This document shows positions 31,709 through 41,677 of a stretch of 64,000 nucleotides of DNA, piece after piece. A program made the translations under genes and the position numbers. The stretch spans positions 20,455,385-20,519,384 of the forward strand of contig NC_089319.1 in assembly GCF_036669915.1 (NCBI RefSeq), given 5' to 3'. Source of the DNA: Pocillopora verrucosa. Its lineage: Eukaryota > Cnidaria > Anthozoa > Scleractinia > Pocilloporidae. The notes below the pieces were generated by a model. It was not told the origin of the DNA. It was given only the letters and a program-made list of their open reading frames with translations, and did no database searches. Numbering within the stretch: position 1 is the stretch's first letter; each line of letters starts with the position of its first letter.

Positions 31709-34700
31709 ATGGAGGAAGAAGATGTAATGAATACAAGACTTGCAATCAAGGAATCATTGAAGAAACTTGATGAATATACAACTTACCTGAGGTACATTGA
31801 GAAACATAATTACGTCTTAACCCTTTAACTTCCAGATGTGATTAACTTACTACTTCTACCTATAAAATCTGTACATTATCCAGCCACCAGGTGATGAGCA
31901 TACTCAAACTTTTCAGGAAGAAGTTTTTATCTTGATCTAACATCAAATTCTCATAACTTATTTACAGGAATTGTGTGCCAGTTATAAGGGAGAATTAACA
32001 GTCACATCTTGGGAGTTAAAGGGTTCATTAATTTATATCATCAATAGTTATGGAAGAAACATACTAAGCATACACAAACATACTAAGTATACAGGTATGC
32101 AGTGTACTCTTTTTCAGATGGTAACTGCCATTATTCTTTTTTGAATAAACCTTTGTCTCTTTAACTATAGATGACACCCTCTAAGCACTCCCTCTTCTAG
32201 AATTAATTATAGCCCTGATGTACAGGCCTGAAAAATTTTTAGATCAAATAGTTCTTTTTAAATTTGCATTCTGATTTTTAATGTTTTTTTCTTCTCAAAA
32301 TTTATTTAATGTAGATCAAGGCTGACAGATATCAAGTCCACCCGTGAAGGCGTGAATGATAGTATTAGCAAAGCACGTACAGTGGTTAATGAGAGATTTG
32401 AAGAAATCAAGAAGGAAATAGCCCATGTGTTGGAAGCTCGCCAAAGAGGAATTTTAAGTACTATTGCTGAGATTGAAAGGAAGGATCTTGACCCTCTGAC
32501 CACTTTGGAAGACAGAATCAATGGAGATTTAGATAAAACTTTACAGTGTATTGAAAAAGGTAGGAAATTTGCTCATAATTGTGAAGGGCAACAAAGTCAT
32601 GCAGAGATTTCCCCTTTTTTGCTTAAGCTGGGAGATACCATGTCCCTTTAAAAGTTTGTTTTGTTTTGCAGACTGTCAATTTTTTGTTATCCAAGATGAC
32701 TACTTAAATAATAATTTTTCAATGAGCTGTTCAAACAGAAAACTTATTTTTGAATTTGTCATTTCAGCAGGAGGGCATTGACAGCTGCAACTTTAAATAA
32801 ATTATTTGACTGTTCAAATTATTAAACTTTTCCAGTGATAGAGGAGAAATACATCTTTGATGAGTGGAAGATATTTTTCATTCTACCAAAGGTGGCAAAT
32901 TTTTTACCTTTTTTTAATTAATTTTTTTTTTGGGGGGGGGGGGGTTGGGAGGAGGGGGGTAAAATTGTTTGATTGATGGATTCAAGACCATCCCCAGAAT
33001 CCAACAAAAATGAAACCTGTTAAATTTACTTGCTCTGTTGAAAGCAACTATTTGTACATCTATTTGGGTTTTTTCTTTTTTAAATTCTGTATGGTTCTGC
33101 TGTGAACAAGTAAAATGCTCATCTAGAACTTTGCTATATATTCCAGTGGTGAATATTTTCTTCAATCATCATTGTTGTATATGATTTGCTAAGCTTTCAT
33201 TTTTAACACAGGTAATTCTGCTCTTGATGAGGATGATGCCACTCTCCTAAGTGAAGGAAAGAACTTGAATAATGAGCTGCAAATTTCATCTATAAGGTTA
33301 GACTACACATGGTGTTTTCCAATGAATTTGACCAACACTTCTGTGTTCTGCATTAGATGAAGATGATTCAAAGTTGAACTTCCCATAACCAAACACCTAA
33401 TATTTTAAGCCTTCATGGTCAATTGCAAGATATATCGAGAGTTTCTCAGCTTAGTTATCACAGTCTTGTACAAAATTTTGGTAACTCTAGCTGCCTAAAT
33501 AAGGTGGTCACTTGCTACTTGTATGCTAGAAGTTCTGAATTCATTCCTGTGTGTAGAATGGTTCAAAGCTTAGTGGGGTATTTATGGAGGCCTTTTGATA
33601 CTATCAAGGTGAAATGTTGGTAGGGATTAATTGCACTGATTGAGAATCCTCTCCTGGAGTTGTGCTACATGTACATATGTGACAGTCACACTGGCAGGCC
33701 TCATATGCATGAGTTAAGCTTTTTTAACCTCAGTACACTTCTCAGAGTTTTCATTGATAGTTGCCATTTTACCAGAAGTATCCAGATTTTCCTAGTATTA
33801 TTTCCAGCAAAATTTTTCTCCTGACAACTAAAATTTTATCTCCGGTGACATCTTTACTATTTTAAGTTGCCAAATGGCTGCTGTGAAAAAAATTGAGCTT
33901 GAAGCCTTAACCATTTCATAAGAAATTAATTTGAAGGAAATTTATTTACTCATTTCACCCGCAGGTATCCTGACACACCATGTATATCACAAACTCTTTC
34001 TGTAATGTTCAGTGAGAGTCACACCCAGTCAGTTCTAGAGGCTGTCAATTCTCTGGGAGAAATGTCCATGACTGGCACACTTCAAGTAACTGATCTGTCC
34101 GAGCAGCCTGGAGCCATCCTTGTGCAGTGGTATGATGAGGTACAGTAAATATATGTTATCTACCAGGCGAGAGTATTGTATTTGAAATGATTTGGTGTCA
34201 TACCACTGTTCTTTATTTTCAGTTGTCCATCATTGTAAGGGTTGTTAACTGAGCAAGTATTTAACTGATTTTGTCTGTAATCCTGAGAATTTTTTTTCGT
34301 TAACAGACATTTTCAGACAGTGAATCAATCACAGATTACAGTGGAGTTCAAGAATACATGCTACAGTGTTGTCGCACTGACAACAAAGGAAACAGCAACT
34401 CAGTGTTCAGTACAGTATACTGTGGTGAAGAATCATCGCATTTAGTCACAGATCTTGAGCCACATGTGTCATACACTTTCCGTGTCTGTGGAAGGTTTGG
34501 AAATGAGGGGAAATGGGGATCATGGAGTATTCCTAGGAATGGAATAACAACTCTAGACCAACATGGTTAGTGTGAAGACATGAGTGCAGAGATGAATTGT
34601 ACACTAACCTTGCAGGGTCATATATTGATGGATAAGACTCTTTAGCTAAAGTTCCTGTTTCTATTCAGAAGGAAAAATGAGATCCAGTAAACTTTCAGAG

Positions 34701-35406
34701 AAACTTGACCAATGAAGGAGGAAGGGAAGGGGGGAGGGGTAACCTAGGATGGTCAGAGAAACTTGATTTATTAAGGAGGAGGAGGAGAGAGAGAGAGAGG
34801 TACAACCAATAATGTCTACTCTTCTTGTGTGCAGGAATTCTTCATTAGATTGTTGTGACCCTAATTATGACCTTGTTCTATTTTTCAAATCATTTTTTTT
34901 TAATAGAATGGTCTGCTGCAGATTGCCTCAATCAGAATAAACTTGCTGTCTATCAGCTGAGTAACAGACGGAAAACCGCAACTAAAGTGTTCCCTGACTG
35001 CTCCAAGGTTTTGCGATCAAAGACAATGAGTTACAGACTTGACACAGCATTGGTTCTCAAGATCGATGAGACTGGTGACTCCAGCAATGGTGATGGTATT
35101 GGTCTAACAACTGGGTCATTTGATTTTAGCAATGCTAGACAGGTTCTACAATGCCCTGGTTCTGTTAGCATCAATTCTAAAGGTATCGTATATGTCAATG
35201 GAGTACCCATGACAACAAGATTGCCGCCATTCAAGCGTGGCTCTGTAGTTGTATTTGAAGCAAGAAGAGTCTCCAAAGAAAAGCTTCGAGTGTCAATCAC
35301 TATGGATGACAAGCTAGTGACATTTGACTGGCAGGTGGATGACCCCTGTGATGGATTTTATTTTGCAATGGGTTTTCAACATTCTGGTTGGCAAATTTCA
35401 GTCTAA
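31709..35406 (+). CDS. CRLF3: Cytokine receptor-like factor 3 homologue, complete
   Basis: Six coding exons join in phase to 448 codons (human CRLF3 is 442): 31709-31791, 32315-32559, 33212-33296, 33965-34139, 34307-34565 and 34907-35406. Residues 1 to about 110 are a long charged helix (coiled coil). A linker follows to about 170, then a fibronectin type III domain (about 175-280) spanning exons 4-5. It carries YTFRVCGRFGNEGKWGSWS; WGSWS at about 266-270 is the cytokine-receptor WSxWS box with Gly for the first Ser (human CRLF3 has WSPWS). Exon 6 (283-448) is the SPRY-like C-terminal domain: EWSAAD, DGIGLTTGSFDF, VYVNGVPMT, VTFDWQVDDPCDGFYFA. There is no signal peptide or membrane segment, so it is intracellular. 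Orthologues act in cell-cycle, neuronal-survival or cytokine-type signalling. Confidence 0.96.
31817..32027. repeat. CCCTTTAACTCCC family MITE (CRLF3 intron 1)
   Basis: Starts CTTAACCCTTTAACTTCCAG and ends CTTGGGAGTTAAAGGGTTCA. One of the best preserved copies: the outer 15-18 bases are near-perfect inverted repeats. Confidence 0.8.
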
Positions 35407-36253
35407 TGTTAATTTTTTTTTCCTTCAGATAGCATTTAAAGACCTAAGTATAGACTAAAAATATTTTATTTTTAGATAGAAAAGTTTAAATTGAGTTTAC
35501 CTGTTAATTATAAGCATAAAAATTAGAGCAAAATTTAATGGTAAGGTAGCTTTTTGCCATGATAAATAATTAGTGACCTCAAGCTTTGTACTTTTAAGTA
35601 CATGGGGAACAATAAGCATCGTTTTGGAAGTTTTTCTCTAGTTGCCACTCACTGAATAGTAATTGAATAATCAAATGTTGTCACACAGTCAGAAGAATAA
35701 TTTGTAAAATGTCAGGTAAAGTCTGAATGGATAAGCTGAAAAGATATGACAAAGCTGTTATCAGTACTTGCCCTAATTTTTTCAGCATCAATTTTTTGTT
35801 ATTGTTGTTTTTTTTTTCAACTTGGCTATCTTAACCTTTTCAGTGAAATCTTGATTTTTGCAAAGGAATTTTTATAACGTGTGTTTGCATATTTGTCGTT
35901 AAGTTTGCCAGGTATAAACATCCCCCCCCCCCATTTTAAAAGCCAAATTATGTTGCAAGTTGTGGTATCCATTGTGGGCAATTATCCTGAAACTTATGAG
36001 AATCTTGATTAAACTTGGGGTACAAGGAAACCTGCACTTCCCTTTCACAGCTTATTTACTAAATTGTTTGGTCAATTGTTTCCTAAATTTAAAAGAAACT
36101 CCTGCAAAACTTTTACAATACTATAGAACACAAAATTTCTTTATAATATATTGATGCAATTTTTAAGAAAAATGATATTAATTAACTTTTAATCTGCTCT
36201 GTTGATGAACACTTTTCAAACAACTTCAACTTGTATTTGAAGTAATGCAACAA

Positions 36254-36534
36254 ATTGCTGGATCTTTATCTGTTATTAATTTCTTGAAAGATAAATTATG
36301 TGAATAAAGTATGGAAGATAAGCATTAACCTAGTTATGCAGCTTCTTACAACGCCTACATCCTTGGCGGACAATTGGGGTTTTTTTTTGTTGTTGTTTTT
36401 TTTTTAACGAGTTGCTGGATCTTCATCTGTTATTAATTCCTTGAAAGATAAATTATGTGAATAAAGTATGGAAGATAAGCATTAACCTAGTTACGCAGCT
36501 TCTTACAACGCCTACATCCTTGGCGGACAATTGT
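36254..36534. repeat. Duplicated block of about 124 bp with T-rich spacer
   Basis: ATTGCTGGATCTTTATCTGT ... CTTGGCGGACAATTG at about 36254-36376 recurs at about 36411-36534 with only a few base changes. The copies are separated by about 35 bases of T-rich DNA, and another long T-rich run follows copy 2. A recent tandem duplication, possibly by slippage between T-runs. Confidence 0.85.
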
Positions 36535-36679
36535 TTTTTTTTTTTGTTTTTTTTTGTTTTTTTGTTTTTGTTTTTTTTGCGGACAATTGTGGTAAATAGA
36601 CGTGTTTCTGTAGTTTTTTTTCTCGGCTCAATATTTTTTCCGTGTCGAACTATGCATTTAGGTATTTAAACTATATTTT

Positions 36680-36820
36680 GTGAATATGAAAGCGATTTTC
36701 GTAGTAATGAACACTACTTAAGCAGTAGTGAATCCCGCACAGGCCTGAATTTTTTGCAGGCCTTCTTTTCACTACTGATTAAGTAGTGTTCATTACTGCG
36801 AAGATCGCTTTCATATTCAC
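36680..36820. mobile_element. 141-bp foldback MITE
   Basis: GTGAATATGAAAGCGAT... at 36680 is mirrored by ATCGCTTTCATATTCAC ending at 36820. The arms are about 52 bases and nearly complementary (GTAGTAATGAACACTACTTA with its mirror TAAGTAGTGTTCATTACTG). The loop holds its own small palindrome, AGGCCTGAATTTTTTGCAGG followed by CCT. No reading frame. Confidence 0.88.
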
Positions 36821-37489
36821 GTCTTTATCCGCAGTTCAAATATATGACTTTCATATTTTCACAGCCGTTTAAACTACACTTTGCAAGAAAATGTTTTTTT
36901 AAGAAAAAATTGAAACACGCGGCTTATTTACAGAAATGTGAACTTTATAAAACTTCATATTCTCTATTTCACAAAAGGTTTTCCATTTTGCAGCGTGTCG
37001 GTTGAGCTTTAGATTACGATTGGCTAAAATGCGGTGAACTGGTATCTAAAATGGCAAAATCTCCCTTGATTGCCCATCGCATTTCTAAAAAAAACAAGGA
37101 AAAATTTAAGAGTTAACTAGAATTTTTTTTTATTGTCTTTGCTAATTACTAAGTATACTTTGTGTGGGGCACGAGAGAAACTTACTCGTAAGCGGTACTG
37201 TGTGACTCGGAGGCGATGATGGGGCGATGAAGCTGAGCTAGTCAGGGGATATATTTCCGAAAAAAGCCTAGATTCGCCTTCATATCAAGTTATGCTTCAA
37301 ACATGGAACAAACCTTTCGCTTCTGGCATGGAATACTAAAAAATCAAACTAAAAAAGGCATCGAATGATGATGGTCCACAGTTGTTCAGACACAAAAGGG
37401 CTCTAGACGAGCTAAATGTTGCTACATCGGTAAGTGTGAAATTAAAAACTAAAATTTACTAAATCTGCAAACTGGTGCACTGACCCTTT

Positions 37490-37975
37490 TTATGGAAGGT
37501 TCTCTTCGTGTTCTTGAGGTCTCCTGTTCTGTCTCTCGTCATTTTCCTCAGCTATCTTCTGCTCGTCATTGTTTCCTTCAATCTGCTCAGGTCCAGGGTT
37601 TCTGATGCCTTCACGCGAGACAAAATAGTTGAAAACCAATACTCCAATAATCCCACTTATAGCACCGCACACCAAACACGATAAAAGTTTTCTGAGGGAC
37701 ATTTCTCCGTCTGGGAAAAGATCTGTTCGACTACACGCCTGGAACACTTTGAGCGGCTCTAAGCGGATCTGCTTTAATATTCGGGAAAAGAGTGGAAATT
37801 GGAACCCCCACTGCGATTTTAGAAATTTCCACTTTTTTGCGTGGGAGAAACTATAGAAACTTATTGTTTTCTGGGTTAAAATCTTGAATGACCGACTCGC
37901 GTCGCTGATTGTGGGGCACGTGCTACTTCCGGTTCTATTTTTGGGTTTGCAGAGGTTTGCACGTACACGTGCCAT
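37490..37975 (-). CDS. Candidate small single-pass membrane protein
   Basis: A minus-strand frame runs from the ATG at 37975 to the TAA at 37490 (161 codons). The first 91 codons read like translated leader. The second Met at 37702 gives a more credible 70-aa protein: MSLRKLLSCLVCGAISGIIG then VLVFNYFVS, a hydrophobic stretch fit for one membrane span, followed by a hydrophilic, strongly acidic and Gln/Asn-rich tail ending in EENLP. I favour 37702. The upstream sequence carries ETS-like and E-box motifs. The gene lies head-to-head with BUD31, from which it is separated by the 13.6-kb foldback element. Family not recognised; it may be a microprotein or not a gene at all. Confidence 0.45.
   Translation of the reverse strand: MARVRANLCKPKNRTGSSTCPTISDASRSFKILTQKTISFYSFSHAKKWKFLKSQWGFQFPLFSRILKQIRLEPLKVFQACSRTDLFPDGEMSLRKLLSCLVCGAISGIIGVLVFNYFVSREGIRNPGPEQIEGNNDEQKIAEENDERQNRRPQEHEENLP
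37917..37971. promoter_or_regulatory. Promoter-like cluster: two CACGTG E-boxes and an ETS-like site
   Basis: CACGTG at 37917-37922 and 37966-37971 flank ACTTCCGG (about 37925-37932). This combination is common in TATA-less housekeeping promoters. It lies 12 bases from the target duplication of the foldback element and 215-270 bases upstream of the 37702 start of the small membrane protein. Confidence 0.45.
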
Positions 37976-38426
37976 AAGATCACTCCACCCAACATGATCT
38001 CGAGACCGAAATTACGATTATCGTTATTTCTAAATTGGCACCAAATTTATGGATATAGTAATTTCGTGGCACTCTTTACCAATGCTCTTTACACGTGTTA
38101 AATAAAGAGAAGGACTCGGTTCCACTGTCTTACAACATTCAAGATGGCGGAGGAAAGGGGTAAATGTGCGTTCAGTTGTGATCAGCATGATCTCGACACC
38201 AAAATAACGATTACCGTTATTTCTAAATTGGCCCTGAAATAACGAATATTATAATTTCAGTGCATGTCTGAGACCTTCGGGCTCGAAGCTTGGGAACTAG
38301 TATTCAGGGAAAGATAAAATGGCAGCTTACGGCGGCGAAGGAAATCTCAGTATTTTAATATTTAGCGTGAAAAGGCTTGGGTGTTGTGATCTGGTTCTCA
38401 AGTAAAAAAAAAAATCACGGTCTGCA

Positions 38427-38510
38427 ATGGCCCTATCACCTTTTGAACAACAAGAAAACATTGAAACGGTGGTAAAAAGCAGCAAGTTTCGAAGTCTAAA
38501 CGAAAGATGG
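38427..38510 (+). CDS. Exon-like frame in left arm (28 codons, splice donor)
   Basis: ATG at 38427 reads MALSPFEQQENIETVVKSSK and eight more codons to AGATGG, then GTAAGC, a strong donor. The right arm has the same frame with one base change (Ser4 to Pro). A candidate second exon starts at 38736 after TTTGTTTTAG; read in phase 0 it adds about 19 codons and stops. It points inwards. It could be the first exon of an element gene or of a captured host gene. No family is recognised. Confidence 0.4.
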
Positions 38511-39467
38511 GTAAGCTGAGTTTCAGTCAAATATCATGACATTTGGGATGTAATTTCGATACCGAATAAATAGTTCTACATGGTTACACACGCATAGGAT
38601 TCTGTTGTGTTCACGTGAAGGCCATTTCAGCCATTCCTGCCACTTGTAAGTGGTAGGAAATAAAAGATATGTATAGTTGTTTCGTATTGAAGCCCTGTGA
38701 AATCACAAATTTGATTTATTTCTTCTTTGTTTTAGGTGGTCATTATCCATTACTTTTGGAAGTCGATGCTGATGAGAAAGAAAAAATGTTTATGATTATT
38801 TCTTCTCTCGAACATTTTACTATTTAGGTACCAAATAATCTTGATACTGAAGATCATTGCATCCATTATGAAAAAATTACCCTTGATTGCTTTGTCAACT
38901 GGAATGTATAATGTAATATACCTTGTGATTTGTGGGATTTTCACAAGTAAACTAGAAATACTTGAAGAGGGTAATGATGTACTTAATGCAGAGCATTTGG
39001 TACAAAGTCTGCTTTGCTGTAATCTACCTGAAGGTGCTTTTTATATGCTAGTAAGACTTGCACAGCCCAGTCAAAATGTTTTTGAGTAGTAGAAAAGCTG
39101 GCCAAACCTCTTCCTGAAAAGCAGTCTGAAAAATGTGAAGTTAGCGGAAGGTACTTCATTGTAGGCGGCCAAATTGTAAGCTGCCAACCCATTTTGAGTG
39201 AGCAGTAAAACTCAAGATTGGCTATTTTAGCTAATTTTATTGAGAACCAAATTCCCAGCAACGGGCACAATTTTACTGGGCTATTTGTTATTTAACTACT
39301 TAGTAATATTCTTATTAAAATTTACTGCATTTTTTTCTTATAATTTTCTGTTGATTGTATGCTGTATATAGCTTATGATTTGTGTGATTTTCACAAGTAA
39401 ATTAGAAATACCTGAAGATGGTAATGATGTACTAGATAATGTACTTGATGCAAAGCTATTTTGGTGC

Positions 39468-39737
39468 AAAGTGTGTGCCTTGTCTGTAGGTGATTTTGCA
39501 TGCTAATAAGACTTGTAATTCAAATAATACACATCAGCTGGAGTGGGAATATTAAAAGAAAAATAATAATATTTAGCTATACCAAGTTCTGGTTTTATGT
39601 CCAAAGTGTGTGCCTTGTCCATAGGTGATTTTGCATGCTAATAAGACTTGTAATTCAAATAATACACATCAGCTGGAGTGGGAATATTAAAAGAAAAATA
39701 ATAATATTTAGCTATACCAAGTTCTAGTTTTATGTCC
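39468..39737. repeat. 135-bp tandem duplication, left arm only
   Basis: The block beginning AAAGTGTGTGCCTTGTCTGT occurs twice with period 135 (next copy AAAGTGTGTGCCTTGTCCAT). The right arm (about 49740-49930) has it once, so the duplication arose after the arms separated. Confidence 0.85.
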
Positions 39738-40559
39738 AAATTAAGCACTTAGTTGAAGATCACTGCACTGCTCAGGTCCAGAAGGCTGAAAGAGTACTGT
39801 CTGCTGTTAGTTTGATTTTTGTCATTTCTATTGATTTATTTTATTTATCAATGTTTCTTTGAATTGTAATTCATTGATCTCTTTCAATAGTGCAGGTTCG
39901 CTCATGTAACCTAATCTCCCACTTATGTATGTATGTATGGATGAGCTCAGTCAAAATGTTTTTGAGTGGAAGGCAAGCTGGTGATAGTAATAGGCAGCAG
40001 AGGCTGAACCTTGTCTTGAATGGAAGTGTGAAAAGTGTGAAGTTAGCAGCAGCTATATTGTGGCAGGCAGCCAAATTGTCAGCTGTGGCACATTTTGACT
40101 GGGCTGATTGTGTGTAGTATATATGTGCACTTCTTTTAGGGTGTTAAACAGGTTAAAGTACCAAGAAATCCTCTGTGATAACTTGATAATTCAAGATGTA
40201 AAAATTTTAAATAATAAGGTAAAGCTTGATCATTCTTAAGAGTTTCCATTTGTTCTGGAAATTTGGGGGAGGGTCAGGGGAGCATTATTTATACATAAAT
40301 AATGTACATAAAAAGTAAAAAAAAAGGACCAAGGTAAAATCCCAATTTGTTTTAAGAGTTAATTTTATTAAGAGAAAACCCTGGATATAGCTTGGGATTT
40401 GTGTGATTTTCAAAAATTGTTAAGAACCTTGTTAATTTTCAGCTTCAAGAACACAAGTACATAATCTTTCGTGCAGCCCTCTTTTCTCCCCGCCATTATT
40501 CTAATTTTTTTATCAAGTGTCCTTTTTCTTGTGTTCAATTAATTTATTGTCTTTACAGG

Positions 40560-41100
40560 TGAAATTTTAATATCTGCTAGCACAATTATCTCTGCTAAGA
40601 GTGTCTAACATCACTCTTGCCGGTCTCAAGCCCAAAACGCTGCAAACTAGCTGAAACTACATGTATTTCGTAAAATTGCAATGAAATCTATCTAAAAACA
40701 CCAAAATCCGGCAGAACGCACGAGTTTTTGCCAAATTTTACGCAAAAGTTGACAAAAGCGCTCAATTCGACCCGAAAAACACTTTTTTTTTTTTTTTTGC
40801 AAAAATCAGCCTATTTTACATTCAAAAGCACGATGTCTTTAACAAAATAGGGATACAATCCATGTGAAAACACTTATTCCAGCTAAAACGCAGTGTTCTC
40901 AGTAAAATTTGGGGAAAAAACGCGTAAAAACCGTCAGAAACACGACAAATTGGGCTGATTTTACCCACTTTTTGTGTAAATAGCTGCCAAAACCCTCTAA
41001 ACTAGCTGGAACTACATGTTTTTCACAAGATCGCCATAAAATCTTGAAACGTTGCTTTAGGGACCTTTATGCCTCCAAAACGAGTTTTTACTTTAAAAAA
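40560..41100. repeat. Diverged two-copy repeat inside the foldback element
   Basis: AAACTAGCTGAAACTACATG near 40645 recurs as AAACTAGCTGGAACTACATG near 41000, with similar flanks, period about 355. A third fragment (GCCAAAACACGGCAAACCAG) lies near 46215 across the nested insertion. Non-coding. Confidence 0.6.
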
Positions 41101-41376
41101 AAATGGAATGAACAAAGATGTTAAAGGGGAAAAAGCTGTGAGAAAGGAGAAGTTTAGTGTTGCTGTTTGATATGCCGCCCAGATATATCAATTTATTAAT
41201 TTAACGCCTTTAGCCGTGGGCAGAAGTTTTTCTCTATACTAAGCACAGGACGAAATTGCAAGAATCCGTAAACGGAAACGTGGCGGAAAAATGCAACTCC
41301 ATGTTTCCGTTATGTTTACGTAAAAGTGGTCCGGTTCCGTTGTATACGCAGCAACGGAAACGCGAGAAAACGTCAC

Positions 41377-41520
41377 TGTCATGTATTACTTAAGAACTAC
41401 ACACCCCAAACAACATGGCGGTTCGGTAAGTAAAAGACTGTTTAATGAAGCCTCATGCGTGCGCATGAGCAAACCATATATGGTAACACACAACATACAA
41501 CACACTGGAAAACCATAACA
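41377..41520 (-). repeat. 3' LTR of the Gypsy-type element
   Basis: 144 bp, identical base for base to 45871-46014. Ends are TG...CA. Contains CCATATATGG (41474-41483), which fits a CArG box and is also TATA-like, and the palindrome CATGCGTGCGCATG. A purine-rich tract (minus-strand TGTGGAGGAA, 41521-41530) lies directly inside it and fits the polypurine tract. Confidence 0.95.
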
Positions 41521-41677
41521 TTCCTCCACACATTAAACGATCTGTCCCTAGTTTTCAAAACAAGCCCTAAAATACAATTTCAAGGAAAACATAAAATAAA
41601 CCAACAGTGTCCGGTAACCACAGTTCGAAAGGTAAGAACGACCTTTAAACAAGGAAACGAACAGAATAAAACAAAGT

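Larger units (their letters stand above)
35407..37489. other. CRLF3 3' flank and repeat-rich stretch
   Basis: No supported exon. It holds AT-rich sequence, C- and T-runs, a duplicated block (36254-36534) and a 141-bp foldback element (36680-36820). An AATAAA at about 36303 in the duplicated block could be a distal poly(A) signal for CRLF3. Confidence 0.5.
37990..40465 (+). repeat. Left terminal inverted repeat of the foldback element
   Basis: Matches the reverse complement of about 49030-51626. It contains two copies of a terminal block (CATGATCTCG... at 37993 and 38187), an exon-like frame (38427-38510), and diverged internal repeats around TTTTCACAAGTAAA (38940, 39391) and AGTCAAAATGTTTTTGAGT (about 39068 and 39948). 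Confidence 0.9.

Noticed and set aside
38141-38239. 32-codon frame starting ATGGCGGAGGAAAGG in the left arm
   Set aside because: The right arm has a one-base deletion that breaks the frame, so it is not conserved as coding; the similarity is that of non-coding repeat.
38983-39270. Minus-strand frame in the left arm, matching a plus-strand frame at 50524-50751 in the right arm
   Set aside because: The peptides match (HFDWAVQVLLAYKKH) only because the arms are nearly identical DNA. No family match, and the ends differ through frameshifts.
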